Source: Candidatus Alistipes faecigallinarum (GTDB taxonomy: Bacteria; Bacteroidota; Bacteroidia; Bacteroidales; Rikenellaceae). Taken from it: a stretch of DNA of 64,000 nt. The DNA lies in contig DXDG01000022.1 of the NCBI GenBank assembly GCA_019115605.1, positions 32,316 through 96,315 of the forward strand, written 5' to 3'. Position numbers and translations under genes: made by a program. The notes under the pieces are model-generated. The model ran no database searches. It was given only the letters and a program-made list of their open reading frames with translations, and was not told the origin of the DNA. Of the stretch, positions 34,381 through 43,996 are shown piece after piece; position 1 is the first letter of the stretch; every line of letters begins with the position of its first letter.

Positions 34381-36045
34381 ATGGAGTGGCTCTATTCGCT
34401 CTTTTTCGGAAGCGGCATTGCGCATGCGGTGCTGATTCTGGCGCTGGTCATCACGTTCGGCATTCTTCTGGGAAAGGTCAAGATCGGGGGCGTCTCGCTC
34501 GGTATCACCTGGATTCTCTTCGTGGGGATCATTTTCAGCCACTTCGGCATGACGGTGGACGACGGAGTCCGCAACTTCGTGCAGGAGTTCGGACTGATTC
34601 TCTTTGTCTTTTCGATCGGTCTGCAGGTGGGCCCCGGATTCTTCGCTTCGTTCAAGCACGGCGGCATGACGCTCGTCAGCTGTGCCGTGGCAATCGTCCT
34701 GCTGGGCGTGCTGACCGCCTATATGCTTCATCTGACGACGGGAACGCCCATCCCCACGATGGTCGGCATCCTTTCGGGCGCCGTAACCAATACGCCCGGG
34801 CTCGGAGCCGCGCAGCAGGCCTATGCCGATGCGACGGGCGGCAGCGACCCCTCGATTGCCCTGGGCTATGCCGTAGCCTATCCGCTGGGTGTCGTGGGCA
34901 TCATCTTTACGATGATCTTCATCCGCTACGCCTTCCGCGTGAAGTTCGAAAAGGAGGACGAGGCGCTGGCCGAACTCTCCCATGAGCAGAAGTTCGCCGA
35001 CAAGGTTTCGGTCGAGTTCACCAATACGATGCTCGACGGGCGGAGCGTGGAGTATGTGCGGGATCTGGTGAACCGCCAGTTCGTCATCTCGCGCATCATG
35101 CATCCCGACGGGGAGATCTCGATGGCCGACAACGAGAGCCGGATCCACGTGGGCGACCGCCTCTGGGTGATCTGCCAGAGCGAGGATACGGAGGCTATCG
35201 TGGCCTTTTTCGGCCACCGCGTGGAGCTGTCGGACGAGGACTGGGGCAACAACACGCCCAATGCCGAGCTGATCTCGCGCCGTATCCTGATTACCAAGCC
35301 GTCGATCAACGGCAAGAAGTTCTCCGACCTGCGGCTGCGCACCAAATACGGCATCACCATCACGCGTGTCAATCGGGCCGGCATGGATCTGATCCCCTAT
35401 CAGGGCCTGGAGCTGCAGGTCGGCGACCGGGTGATGGTCGTGGGTCCGGCGAAGGCCGTGGCGCAGGTGGCCGATGTGCTGGGCAACTCGCTCAAGAAAC
35501 TCGACCATCCGAACCTCATCACGATCTTCGTGGGTATCGCGCTCGGCGTGCTGCTCGGCTCGATTCCGCTGCTCAACGTACCGCAGCCCGTGAAGCTGGG
35601 ACTTGCCGGCGGCCCGCTTATCGTGGCAATCCTCATCGGGCGCTTCGGCACACATTTCCATCTGGTTACCTATACGACCATGTCGGCGAACCTCATGCTG
35701 CGCGAGATCGGCATCGCCCTCTTCCTCGCGGCGGTGGGCATCGGGGCCGGCGACGGCTTTATCGAGGCGGTGGTTGATGGCGGATACCGTTGGATCGGAT
35801 ATGGATTCATCATTACCGTGGTACCTCTTGTGATTGTTTCGGTGATTGCAAGAAAGTACCTGAAGATGAACTATTATACACTGATGGGTTTGATTGCGGG
35901 TTCGACGACCGATCCTCCCGCACTGGCCTATGCCAACGCCACGGCCGGAAACGACATGCCCGCCGTGGGCTATTCGACGGTCTACCCCGTGGTGATGTTC
36001 CTTCGCGTGCTGACGGCGCAGGTCTTCATGCTCTTCGCTCTCTGA
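34381..36045 (+). CDS. AspT/YidE-type transporter with two TrkA-C domains
   Basis: 554 residues of the AAEx (aspartate:alanine exchanger) family. An amino-terminal membrane duplication unit (GLILFVFSIGLQVGPGFF; SGAVTNTPGLGAAQQAY) is followed by two soluble RCK_C/TrkA-C domains (about 205-380; RRILITKPSINGKKFSDLRLRTKYGITITRV). A second membrane unit repeats the motif (IGIALFLAAVGIGAGDGF; AGSTTDPPALAYANA). Substrates of relatives include aspartate/alanine and dicarboxylates; this one is unknown. The pairing of membrane repeats with ligand-binding RCK_C domains suggests cytosolic gating. Confidence 0.9.
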   Translation: MEWLYSLFFGSGIAHAVLILALVITFGILLGKVKIGGVSLGITWILFVGIIFSHFGMTVDDGVRNFVQEFGLILFVFSIGLQVGPGFFASFKHGGMTLVSCAVAIVLLGVLTAYMLHLTTGTPIPTMVGILSGAVTNTPGLGAAQQAYADATGGSDPSIALGYAVAYPLGVVGIIFTMIFIRYAFRVKFEKEDEALAELSHEQKFADKVSVEFTNTMLDGRSVEYVRDLVNRQFVISRIMHPDGEISMADNESRIHVGDRLWVICQSEDTEAIVAFFGHRVELSDEDWGNNTPNAELISRRILITKPSINGKKFSDLRLRTKYGITITRVNRAGMDLIPYQGLELQVGDRVMVVGPAKAVAQVADVLGNSLKKLDHPNLITIFVGIALGVLLGSIPLLNVPQPVKLGLAGGPLIVAILIGRFGTHFHLVTYTTMSANLMLREIGIALFLAAVGIGAGDGFIEAVVDGGYRWIGYGFIITVVPLVIVSVIARKYLKMNYYTLMGLIAGSTTDPPALAYANATAGNDMPAVGYSTVYPVVMFLRVLTAQVFMLFAL

Positions 36046-36116
36046 TCCGTCAGCCGGGCCGGCCGCCCCGTTTCCGCGGCCAGACAGGATACGGACATTC
36101 CTAAAAACCTATTGAT

Positions 36117-37298
36117 ATGACCAAAAAAATATTGCTTCTGGGTTCCGGTGAGCTGGGCAAGGAGTTTACCATCGCCGCGCAGCGGCTGGGACAGACCGTC
36201 GTGGCGTGTGATTCCTATGCGGGGGCACCCGCCATGCAGGTGGCCGATGCCGCGGAGGTCTTCGACATGCTCGACGGCGATGCGCTGGCTGCCGTGGTCG
36301 AAAAGCACCGCCCCGACGTGATCGTTCCCGAGATCGAGGCGATCCGTACCGAGCGGCTCTACGATTTCGAGCAGGCCGGGATTCAGGTCGTGCCGAGCGC
36401 CCGTGCCGTGAACTTCACGATGAACCGCAAGGCGATCCGCGATCTGGCCGCCAGGGAGCTGGGGCTCAAAACGGCTCGCTACTACTATGCCAGGACGCTT
36501 GAGGAGCTGCGCGAGGCGGCCGACAAGATCGGCTATCCGTGCGTGGTCAAGCCGCTGATGTCCTCGTCGGGCAAGGGTCAGTCGGTGGTCAAGGGGCCCG
36601 AGGAGATCGAGCAGGCCTGGCACTACGGCTGCGAAGGATCGCGCGGCGATATCCGCGAGCTGATCGTCGAGGAGTTCATCCGTTTCGACAGCGAGATCAC
36701 CCTGCTGACCGTAACGCAGAAGAACGGTCCGACGCTCTTCTGCCCGCCGATCGGCCATGTGCAGAAGGGCGGCGACTACCGCGAGAGTTTCCAGTCGCCG
36801 CATATCGCTCCCGAACATCTGAAGGAGGCGCAGCGCATGGCTGCTGCGGTTACCGAGGCGCTGACCGGAGCCGGAATCTGGGGCGTGGAGTTCTTCCTGA
36901 GTCACGAGAACGGTGTCTATTTCTCGGAGCTCTCGCCGCGTCCGCACGATACGGGCATGGTAACGCTGGCCGGAACGCAGAATCTCAACGAGTTCGAGCT
37001 GCACCTGCGGGCCGTGCTGGGGCTGCCCATTCCGGAGATCACCTTCGAGCGCCCCGGAGCGAGCGCCGTAGTGCTGTCGCCCGTGGCCTGTGCCGAGGCG
37101 CCCTGCTACGAAGGGATCGACAAGGCACTGGCCGGGGATGCTCGTCTCGATGTGCGTATCTTTGGCAAGCCGTCGGCCCGCGTCGGACGCCGCATGGGCA
37201 TGGTTGTGGGTTACGACCGCCCGGGCTGTGATCTGACGACGCTGCGCGACCGTGTGAAGGCTGCCGCTGCGAAGATCGAGGTCAGAAAGCCCGAATAG
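36117..37298 (+). CDS. purT: Formate-dependent GAR transformylase PurT
   Basis: 393-residue ATP-grasp enzyme that formylates glycinamide ribonucleotide with formate and ATP in purine synthesis. The amino end [22 protein letters not shown] is diagnostic. [22 protein letters not shown] (ATP loop), [29 protein letters not shown] (metal ligands) and [10 protein letters not shown] also fit. Length matches E. coli PurT (392). It starts 71 bases after the transporter gene, with no terminator recognised between. Confidence 0.96.
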   Translation: MTKKILLLGSGELGKEFTIAAQRLGQTVVACDSYAGAPAMQVADAAEVFDMLDGDALAAVVEKHRPDVIVPEIEAIRTERLYDFEQAGIQVVPSARAVNFTMNRKAIRDLAARELGLKTARYYYARTLEELREAADKIGYPCVVKPLMSSSGKGQSVVKGPEEIEQAWHYGCEGSRGDIRELIVEEFIRFDSEITLLTVTQKNGPTLFCPPIGHVQKGGDYRESFQSPHIAPEHLKEAQRMAAAVTEALTGAGIWGVEFFLSHENGVYFSELSPRPHDTGMVTLAGTQNLNEFELHLRAVLGLPIPEITFERPGASAVVLSPVACAEAPCYEGIDKALAGDARLDVRIFGKPSARVGRRMGMVVGYDRPGCDLTTLRDRVKAAAAKIEVRKPE

Positions 37299-37316
37299 AA
37301 CGGCAATATGTCAAAA

Positions 37317-37353
37317 GAAGAGCGCCGGTCCTGCAAAAGGACCGGCGCTCTTC
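37317..37353. terminator. Bidirectional intrinsic terminator
   Basis: A perfect 16-bp stem (37317-37332 with 37338-37353) lies between purT and the convergent aminotransferase gene. Confidence 0.85.
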
Positions 37354-37372
37354 GCATATTTCGGGGCGTTCC

Positions 37373-38560
37373 CTATTTGCGGAACTTTGCCACGATGTTG
37401 TCCGTAGCCTTCTTGAGCAGCTCCTCGGGGCAGCAGAGCGTGATGCGGATGTAGCGCTCGCCCTCCGAGCCGAAGATACCGCCCGGGGTGAGGAAGACGT
37501 CGCACTTGTCGATCACCTCGTCCGAGAAGGCGAAGCTGTCGCCCTTGTAATCCTCGGGAAGCTCGGCCCAGACGAACAGACCGGCCTGGTTCTTCCGGTA
37601 GCTGCATCCCAGTGCATCGAGCAGCGCGTAGGCCTGCTTTTCGCGTCCGTAGTAGATGGTGTTGAGTTCCTTGTACCAATCCTCGCCCAGCGACAGCGCC
37701 GTCTCCGACGCAGCCTGGATCGGATAGAACATGCCCGAATCCATGTTGCTGCGGAAGGTCATCACCGACTTGATCCAGTCGGCCTTGCCGACAAGCACGC
37801 CGACGCGCCATCCGGCCATCGAATGCCCCTTCGAGAGCGAGTTGAGCTCCATGGCCACCTCCTTGGCACCGTCGACCGCCATGATCGAGATCGGGGCCTC
37901 GGCGTTGCGGATGAAGCTGTAGGGGTTGTCGTGGATGATCAGGATGTTGTGCTTGGCGCCGAAGTCGATGATCTTCCGGAAGAGATCCATCGTGGGGGTC
38001 TGACCCGTCGGCATGTTGGGGTAATTGACCAGCATCATCTTCACGCCGTCGAGACCGGCCTTCTCGATCGCCTCGAAATCGGGATAGAAGTTCGTCGCCT
38101 TGTTGAGCGAATAGGGTACCATCACGCCGCCGGCGAGCTTCACGCCGGCCGAGTAGGTCGGGTAACCCGGGTTGGGCACGAGGACCTTGTCGCCGGGATT
38201 GAGGAACGTCATGCAGATGTGCATGATACCCTCCTTCGATCCGATGAGCGGATAGATCTCCGACTTGAAGTCGAGGTCCACATGGTACCACTTCTTATAC
38301 CAGTCGGCAAAAGCCTTGCGCAGAATCGGTTCGCCCTGATAGGACATGTACTTGTGCACGTCGGGACGCTGTGCCTCCTTGGCCAGACGGTCGATGACCG
38401 ACTGATGGGGCGGCAGGTCGGGACTGCCCATGGCCAATTTGACGATCTGGCGGCCTGTCGTCGCCTCAATCTCGGCGAGCTCGCGCAGACGGCGCGAGAA
38501 ATAGTACTCTCCGATGCCGTCCAGCCGGTGTGAACGGGCGATGTTTACTGCTTTTGCCAT
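37373..38560 (-). CDS. Class I/II PLP-dependent aminotransferase
   Basis: 395 residues of fold-type I aminotransferase. VLVPNPGYPTYSAG, VNYPNMPTG (Asn contacting PLP), HDNPYSFIRN (PLP Asp and Tyr), and SLSKGHSMAGWRVG with the PLP Lys at 244 are all present. The arrangement is near LL-diaminopimelate aminotransferase and the YfdZ-like group, but substrate motifs do not settle it. It might serve lysine/peptidoglycan precursor synthesis or general transamination. The ATG at 38560 lies about 27 bases below an exact -7 box, which excludes the longer open frame. Confidence 0.87.
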   Translation of the reverse strand: MAKAVNIARSHRLDGIGEYYFSRRLRELAEIEATTGRQIVKLAMGSPDLPPHQSVIDRLAKEAQRPDVHKYMSYQGEPILRKAFADWYKKWYHVDLDFKSEIYPLIGSKEGIMHICMTFLNPGDKVLVPNPGYPTYSAGVKLAGGVMVPYSLNKATNFYPDFEAIEKAGLDGVKMMLVNYPNMPTGQTPTMDLFRKIIDFGAKHNILIIHDNPYSFIRNAEAPISIMAVDGAKEVAMELNSLSKGHSMAGWRVGVLVGKADWIKSVMTFRSNMDSGMFYPIQAASETALSLGEDWYKELNTIYYGREKQAYALLDALGCSYRKNQAGLFVWAELPEDYKGDSFAFSDEVIDKCDVFLTPGGIFGSEGERYIRITLCCPEELLKKATDNIVAKFRK

Positions 38561-38592
38561 AGTGTTTGTTGCTGTTAGGGATTTGCTGCGGA

Positions 38593-38600
38593 CAAAGATA
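38593..38600 (-). promoter_or_regulatory. Promoter -7 box for the aminotransferase
   Basis: TATCTTTG on the minus strand, an exact consensus match. Confidence 0.65.
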
Positions 38601-38716
38601 CGGAAATAATAAATAATATTAAAAAAAAGGAGCCGAAATCCCGCATGGAAACTTTTCAGCGGAATTTCGGTCCCTCGCAATGGTTTGTCGCGGAAGGGCC
38701 CGCGGCGACGGCGCAA

Positions 38717-39229
38717 TCAGCGGCGGAGCAGGCGGTTGATGCAGAACCAGCCGCCGAAGATCTGCAGCAGCATGCCGGGAATGCCGATCCGGAAGTCCTG
38801 CGCGGCGGCGGCGAGGCTGCCGCTCATGGCCCACTCGCCCAGCGTGCCGACCTCCTGGTAAGTGAGAACCACGGCTGCGAACAGCCACAGCGGAGTTTTG
38901 CCCGATCGTGCGGCGGCGTAACCGGCGGCCACGGCCAGCAGCACCGACTTGAGCAGGATGGCCGGCAGCACGGCCGCGGCAGGCATGCCGAAGAGCGCCG
39001 AGTTGAGCAGCGGCGAGGCCACGGCGGTCAGCAGTCCGACGCGCCAGCCGTACTTGTAGGCGCCGATGAGGGTGAAGAGGTAGATCGGAAGCCACCGCAT
39101 GCCTCCCTGCGGTACGAGATGGCAGAGCTGCGGCAGCAGCAGGTTGCCCAGCATGAAGAGGGCCGCGATCCAGTAGGTTTTCGCCTGGCGGTATTCCAGC
39201 GAGTAAAGTTTTACACTTGACGTTTGCAT
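38717..39229 (-). CDS. ECF transporter S component
   Basis: A 170-residue inner-membrane protein with about five to six helices. LLLPQLCHLVPQGG, RWLPIYLFTLIGAYKYGWRVGLLTAVASPLLNSALFGMP and LLKSVLLAVAAGYAA give the arrangement seen in Bacteroidales ECF substrate-specific subunits, where alanine-rich helices meet the shared T subunit. The ligand is unknown. The shared ATPase and T components are not encoded here. It is the last gene of the leftward operon containing a TonB receptor, so it may take the same ligand across the inner membrane. Confidence 0.75.
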   Translation of the reverse strand: MQTSSVKLYSLEYRQAKTYWIAALFMLGNLLLPQLCHLVPQGGMRWLPIYLFTLIGAYKYGWRVGLLTAVASPLLNSALFGMPAAAVLPAILLKSVLLAVAAGYAAARSGKTPLWLFAAVVLTYQEVGTLGEWAMSGSLAAAAQDFRIGIPGMLLQIFGGWFCINRLLRR

Positions 39230-39241
39230 CGTATTGCGGTT

Positions 39242-40213
39242 TTAGTTCAGTTCGACGAGTTCATAGCGCTGGCTTCCCATGCCGAGCTGTTCGGCATAGT
39301 CGAGCGTGTGCATGCCGTGGCGCGAGTCGATCCGCTCGATCAGATGGATCTTGCCGTGATCCTCCGACGCACGGACCAGATCGGTGCAGGCCCGGTCGAG
39401 AGCCACGGGGTCCAGTGAGGCGAGAATGCCGATATCCCCCATCTTCGGGTCCTCGGGCGAAGAGTCGCAGTCGCAGTCCACCGAGAGGTTGTTCGCGACG
39501 CTGATGTAGAGGATCCGGTCGCCGCAGTGGTCGACAACGGCCTTTGCCGCTTCGGCCATCGACTCCAGGAAGTCGTCCTGGGCGGGAAGATCACCCCAGA
39601 CCTGCGAAACGTCGCGTGTCCGTCCTGCGGAGTGAATCCAGGCCTTGCCCGACGAGGAGGCGATGCCGATCGAGATGTTCTTGATCGCGCCGCCGAAACC
39701 GCCCATGGCGTGTCCCTTGAAGTGTGAGAGGACCACCGTGAAGTCATATTTCAGATAGCCCTTGCCGACATAGTCCTCCTTGAGGTGCCGGCCACCCCGC
39801 ACGGGAAGCACCGCCTCGCCCTCCGCATCCATGATCTCCACGGGCGCGATGGCCGTGAATCCGTGGTCGGCGGCCGCCTTCAGGTGGTTTTCCGTATCGG
39901 CGCGTCCGCCGCCGTAGGCCGTGTTGCACTCCACGATCGTGCCGTTGACCCGGTGTACGAGGTCGGCAATCAGTGCCGGCTGCAGGAAGTTGTGTCCGCC
40001 GGGTTCGCCCGTCGAGAGCTTCACGGCGACACGTCCCTCGGCCTTGCGGCCGAGCGCTTCGTAGATCTTCACGAGATTGGCCGCCGAGATCTCCCGGATG
40101 AAGTAGACCTTCGGAAGCGTTTCCGCAGTTGGAACCGACTCCTGTCGGTCCCCGGCTCCCGCCATCGAGCAGGATGCCGCAAAAAGAACCGTAAACATGG
40201 CTGCTTTCTTCAT
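39242..40213 (-). CDS. DUF362 domain protein
   Basis: 323 residues with a lipoprotein-like signal (FAASC). The DUF362 pattern is clear: VAVKLSTGEPGG, VECNTAYGGGRADTENHL, VVLSHFKGHAMGGFGGAIKNISIGIAS with the family H-x-x-G-x-x-G-x-x-K-N, and the later Cys-rich SVDCDCDSSPEDPKMGDIGILAS. Many DUF362 proteins carry iron-sulfur clusters, but no full ferredoxin module is present in this copy. Being exported and between a receptor gene and an ECF gene, it may handle the imported ligand or a redox step. Function is not known. Confidence 0.82.
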   Translation of the reverse strand: MKKAAMFTVLFAASCSMAGAGDRQESVPTAETLPKVYFIREISAANLVKIYEALGRKAEGRVAVKLSTGEPGGHNFLQPALIADLVHRVNGTIVECNTAYGGGRADTENHLKAAADHGFTAIAPVEIMDAEGEAVLPVRGGRHLKEDYVGKGYLKYDFTVVLSHFKGHAMGGFGGAIKNISIGIASSSGKAWIHSAGRTRDVSQVWGDLPAQDDFLESMAEAAKAVVDHCGDRILYISVANNLSVDCDCDSSPEDPKMGDIGILASLDPVALDRACTDLVRASEDHGKIHLIERIDSRHGMHTLDYAEQLGMGSQRYELVELN

Positions 40214-40230
40214 ATCGATTCGATTGTCTG

Positions 40231-42150
40231 TTAGAAGTTCACTTTTACACCACCCGTGCAGGTTGCACGCGGCATCGGATAGCCGGCGTTGATCTCATAG
40301 CGTTGGGCCAGCAGATTCTCGCCCCGCACCCAGAGCGTGAGCCAATCGGCGGCGCGGAACGAGGCGTCGAGGTTCCAGAGTACGAACGACGTGCGGCGTT
40401 CCGTGCCCCGGCCGTTGACGACGACCTCCGTATAGAGGTTGCCGACATACTCCACGCCCGTCGAGACGCTCCAGCGGCGGCGGTTGAAGAGCGCTCCGGC
40501 ATGGAGCTTGTGCTCCGGGGCTCCGAGCACGGGATAAACCATGTGCAGGTAGCTGTAGTTGGCATCCACGCTCCAGTTTTCCCCGATGCGGCAGGCGACC
40601 TGCCCCTCGATACCCGTGTTTTCGATGTCCCCCGTGTTGATGTTGAGCGGTGTGGCTCCTTCGCGCGGCACGGCGACGATCAGATTCTCACCGTCGATGC
40701 GAAAGAGATTGACTCCGTAGGTGAGGCTTCCGTCGAGCAGCTGCTGCGAGAGCGCAAGTTCGTAGTTCCACATCCGTTCGGGCTTCAGGTCGGGGTTCTG
40801 CGGCGGGAACATGTACATCTCGCGGAGCGTCGGATAGCGGAAGCCCTTGCTCGCCGAGAACTTCAACTCAAGATCATGCGGCAGGTGCAGCGACAGCCCC
40901 GCCTGGGGGATCCACTCCGTGCCGACGTGCGAGTGGTGGTCCAGGCGCAGCCCGGCGTCGAAGGTCAGCAGGCGTCCGATATGCTGGCGGAAATCGACAT
41001 ACCCGGCCGTTTCGTGCTGCACGACGTCGGCCAGCTCCGAGCGCTCTCCTTCGTGCTCGCCCGCAACGTAACGGTTCCATGCCTCACCGCCGAAGCGGTA
41101 GTAGTCCACACCGACGGTGAGCCGGTTGCCGCGGAAGAGCTGCATGCTTTCGTACCACGACAGGCCCATCATCTCGTCCCGCGAGTTGAACCGGTAGTCG
41201 AGCGGAGCCTCGTCGGCCGTATGTCCGTCGTTGATCCGGTGCCGGCCCCAGTTGTAGAAGAGGCTCAAGGCGCCCGAACTCCGCTCGTAGCGGTTCTCCA
41301 CGGCCAGCGAGGTCATGCCCCGCGTGATGCGCTGGTCGGCATCGTACATCCGCTCGGAGAGACTCCCGGGCTGCGAGGCATTGAAATGTGTGAGGTTCAC
41401 GTCGGCACGTACGGACCATTTCGTCGAGAGTTCATACCCCGCCTTGGCATATCCGCCGTACTGTTCGAAGCCCATGTCGGCGCGATGTCCGTCCGTACGG
41501 TTGTAGGAGCCGCTCACGACCGAGGTGAAGCGTCCCTTGCGGATGCGGTTCGTCAGTTCGCTCTGCAGCGTGTTGAAGGAGCCGTAACCCAGGAGAGCGT
41601 CGGTCCTGACACCCTCTTCCTGCATGCGGCGCGTAACGATATTCACTACGCCGCCCATGGCGTTCGAACCGTAGAGCACCGAGGCCGGGCCCCGCAGCAC
41701 CTCGACCCGCTCGGCAAGCAACGTCTGGCAGGCGTCGGCAATCGGATGGCCCATGAGACCCATGTATTGCGGGTGTCCGTCGATGAGCACCATGAGGCGT
41801 CCCGAGCCGCCGCTCAATCCTCGCAGCGAGATGCCTCCGGCCGCGCCGTCCGAGACGCCGTAGCCCAGAATGCCCCGCGAGGTGATGAAGAGCCCCGGGA
41901 CCTGCTCCGTGAGTGTCGGAAGCAGCGAGGGGCGGAAGCCCTGTTCGAGCTGCTGCCGCTCTACGACCGAGACGCTCTGTGAAAGGTGCCGGATATCCGT
42001 GGCGCTGCGCGTGCCCGTTACGACCACGCGGTCGATGGCATGCGTACCTTCCGCGGAGAGCGAGTCGGCCGCATCGGCCTGCCCCGCTGCCGCGGCGCCG
42101 ATCGGCAGCAACGCCAGCAGAGCTGTATGGATCAGAAGTTTTTTTCTCAT
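40231..42150 (-). CDS. TonB-dependent outer-membrane receptor
   Basis: 639 residues with a signal peptide. The plug domain (about 40-160) contains the TonB-box-like VVVTGTRSATD, ISLRGLSGGSGRLMVLIDG and VEVLRGPASVLYGSNAMGGVVNIVT. The 22-strand barrel ends in the aromatic strand GGVKVNF. It has no SusC-type carboxypeptidase-like domain, so it is a siderophore/cobalamin/heme/metal type receptor, similar in size to BtuB and HmuR relatives. The ligand is unknown. The start overlaps the DUF1893 stop (ATGA). Confidence 0.93.
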   Translation of the reverse strand: MRKKLLIHTALLALLPIGAAAAGQADAADSLSAEGTHAIDRVVVTGTRSATDIRHLSQSVSVVERQQLEQGFRPSLLPTLTEQVPGLFITSRGILGYGVSDGAAGGISLRGLSGGSGRLMVLIDGHPQYMGLMGHPIADACQTLLAERVEVLRGPASVLYGSNAMGGVVNIVTRRMQEEGVRTDALLGYGSFNTLQSELTNRIRKGRFTSVVSGSYNRTDGHRADMGFEQYGGYAKAGYELSTKWSVRADVNLTHFNASQPGSLSERMYDADQRITRGMTSLAVENRYERSSGALSLFYNWGRHRINDGHTADEAPLDYRFNSRDEMMGLSWYESMQLFRGNRLTVGVDYYRFGGEAWNRYVAGEHEGERSELADVVQHETAGYVDFRQHIGRLLTFDAGLRLDHHSHVGTEWIPQAGLSLHLPHDLELKFSASKGFRYPTLREMYMFPPQNPDLKPERMWNYELALSQQLLDGSLTYGVNLFRIDGENLIVAVPREGATPLNINTGDIENTGIEGQVACRIGENWSVDANYSYLHMVYPVLGAPEHKLHAGALFNRRRWSVSTGVEYVGNLYTEVVVNGRGTERRTSFVLWNLDASFRAADWLTLWVRGENLLAQRYEINAGYPMPRATCTGGVKVNF

Positions 42151-42569
42151 TCCTTTGTCGTTTGGGAGGCGATGAACGACGTGATCTGTGCCAGACACTC
42201 CTCCGCCGTGCGGCAGTCGCGGCAGCGGATCTCCAGCGGGCACCATCCGTCCCGCGTGCGGTTGATGATGTGCGGCACCTCCCGGTCGAATGTGTAACGG
42301 AGGCTGCTGCCGTGCAGCAGTTCGATCGCCTTGCTGCTGATGACGTCCGTGTGGAGCTCCGCCACGCCGCCCAGCAGCATCAGCGCCGCGGCGGCCTTCC
42401 CCACGACCTTGTCCGCAACGACGGCGCCGTGCAGGAACTCCGGCTCCTCGCGCAGCAGCCGGTAGAGATCTGCCACGCCACGCCGGTCGAACGTGCGGAA
42501 GACGTTACCGTTGGCCACGACGAGCGTGTGCCCTCCTTCGTGCAGTATGCTGATGGCCTTTCGGATCAT
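42147..42569 (-). CDS. DUF1893 protein
   Basis: 140 residues from the chosen start MIRKAISILHEGG. RTFDRRGVADLYRLL, GAVVADKVVGKAAAALMLLGGVAELHTDVIS and the tail HIINRTRDGWCPLEIRC place it in DUF1893, a cytosolic family related to the cytidine-deaminase-like fold. It carries C-x-x-C and further Cys residues near the end (RCRDCRTAEEC). An earlier Met at 42596 is possible. Either start puts the amino end inside the aldo/keto reductase reading frame, an overlap of 65 or 92 bases. Cotranscribed with its neighbours. Confidence 0.8.
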   Translation of the reverse strand: MIRKAISILHEGGHTLVVANGNVFRTFDRRGVADLYRLLREEPEFLHGAVVADKVVGKAAAALMLLGGVAELHTDVISSKAIELLHGSSLRYTFDREVPHIINRTRDGWCPLEIRCRDCRTAEECLAQITSFIASQTTKE

Positions 42570-43977
42570 CCTTCTCCTGTTTGAGTCGTTCGACATAGGC
42601 GCTGATTCGGTGCAGTTCGTGGGGGATGTTGATCCCCTGCGGGCAGTGCGGCACGCACTGGCGGCAGCCGATGCAGTGGTCGGCCTGCCGCAGGCGCGGA
42701 ACGCTGCGGTCGTAGCCGATGAGATAGGCCCGGCGGGCCTCGCGGTAGTGGTCATCCCCCGGGTCGGTGATGATGTTGCCCTCGTTCAGGCACTTGTTGT
42801 AGTGCAGCAGGATTGCCGGAATGTTCAGTCCGTAGGGGCAGGGCATGCAGTACTTGCAGTCGTTGCACGGGATCGTGTCGAACTGCATCATGCGGTCGGC
42901 CGTCTGCTGGAGGAATGCGAACTCCTCGTCCGAAAGCGGGTCGAGCGGGCAGAAGGTCCGCAGGTTGTCCTGCAGGTGCTCCATGCGGGTCATGCCGCTC
43001 AATACGGTCAGTACGCCCGGGAACGAACCGGCAAAGCGGAAGGCCCACGACGCCACGCTCCGATCGGGTTCGCGCTGCTTGAGACGTACGACGATGTCGT
43101 TCGGGACATTCGACAGGCGCCCTCCGAGCAGCGGCTCCATGATGATGGCCGGGATATGGCGCTTCTCGAGTTCGCCGTAGAGATACTCCGCATCGGTATT
43201 GGTGGAGTTGATCTGTTTGGCGTATCTCCAGTCCAGGTAGTTGAGCTGGATCTGCACGAAATCCCACTTGTAGCGGTCGTGTTCGGCCAGCATGCGGTCA
43301 AAAACCGCGATGTCGCCGTGGTAGGAGAATCCCAGGTTGCGGATCCGTCCCGCCTCGCGTTCGGCCACCAGGAAGTCGAGCATGCCGTTGCGGATGTAGC
43401 GGGTTTCGAAGGCCTCCATGCCGCCACCCATGCCGATGGCGTGCAGCAGCATGTAGTCGATGTGGTCTACCTGCAGCTCCTTGAACGAATTGCGGTACAT
43501 GGCGATCGACGCCTCGCGGCTCCAGGTCGAGGGGGCGAAGTTCGAGAGCTTCGTGGCGATGAAGTAGCTGTCGCGCGGATGGCGGCTCAGGGCGATGCCC
43601 GTTGCCCGCTCGGAGAGTCCCTGGCAGTAGACCGGCGAGGTGTCGAAGTAGTTCACGCCGTGCGCCAGGGCATAATCGACCATGGCGTTGACCATCTCCT
43701 GGTCGATCTGTTCGTTGCCTTCGCGGGCGCTGCGTCCGCCGACCGACGGGAGGCGCATCATGCCGAAGCCCAGCAGCGATACGCGGTCGCCCGTCGTGGG
43801 GTTTTCGCGGTAAGTCATCCGGTCGGTCGGCGGCTCGCTTTGGGCGGAGGTCTCCGTGGTCGGACGGCAGCCTGCCAGCGTCAGTCCCGATACGGCGGCG
43901 GTTCCCGCCCCGAGGCGCTTGAGAAAGGCCCGGCGGCTGATCTCTTCTTCGTGGTTGCTTATCTTGATCCTGTTCAT
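42505..43977 (-). CDS. Iron-sulfur aldo/keto reductase with Tat-like signal
   Basis: 490 residues. The amino end has a twin-arginine signal (SRRAFLKRLGAGTAAVSGLTLAGC) that also ends in a lipobox-like LAGC. An aldo/keto reductase barrel follows (VSLLGFGMMRLPS; YFDTSPVYCQGLSE with the catalytic Asp/Tyr pair; FSYHGD). The carboxy end has two clusters of Cys (CNDCKYCMPCPYG and CIGCRQCVPHCPQG) that should bind one or two 4Fe-4S centres. It probably works outside the cytoplasm and passes electrons to or from the polyferredoxin gene product 20 bases upstream. Its tail overlaps the DUF1893 gene. Confidence 0.88.
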   Translation of the reverse strand: MNRIKISNHEEEISRRAFLKRLGAGTAAVSGLTLAGCRPTTETSAQSEPPTDRMTYRENPTTGDRVSLLGFGMMRLPSVGGRSAREGNEQIDQEMVNAMVDYALAHGVNYFDTSPVYCQGLSERATGIALSRHPRDSYFIATKLSNFAPSTWSREASIAMYRNSFKELQVDHIDYMLLHAIGMGGGMEAFETRYIRNGMLDFLVAEREAGRIRNLGFSYHGDIAVFDRMLAEHDRYKWDFVQIQLNYLDWRYAKQINSTNTDAEYLYGELEKRHIPAIIMEPLLGGRLSNVPNDIVVRLKQREPDRSVASWAFRFAGSFPGVLTVLSGMTRMEHLQDNLRTFCPLDPLSDEEFAFLQQTADRMMQFDTIPCNDCKYCMPCPYGLNIPAILLHYNKCLNEGNIITDPGDDHYREARRAYLIGYDRSVPRLRQADHCIGCRQCVPHCPQGINIPHELHRISAYVERLKQEKDDPKGHQHTARRRAHARRGQR

Positions 43978-43996
43978 AATCGTTTCGTGTGGAGGG

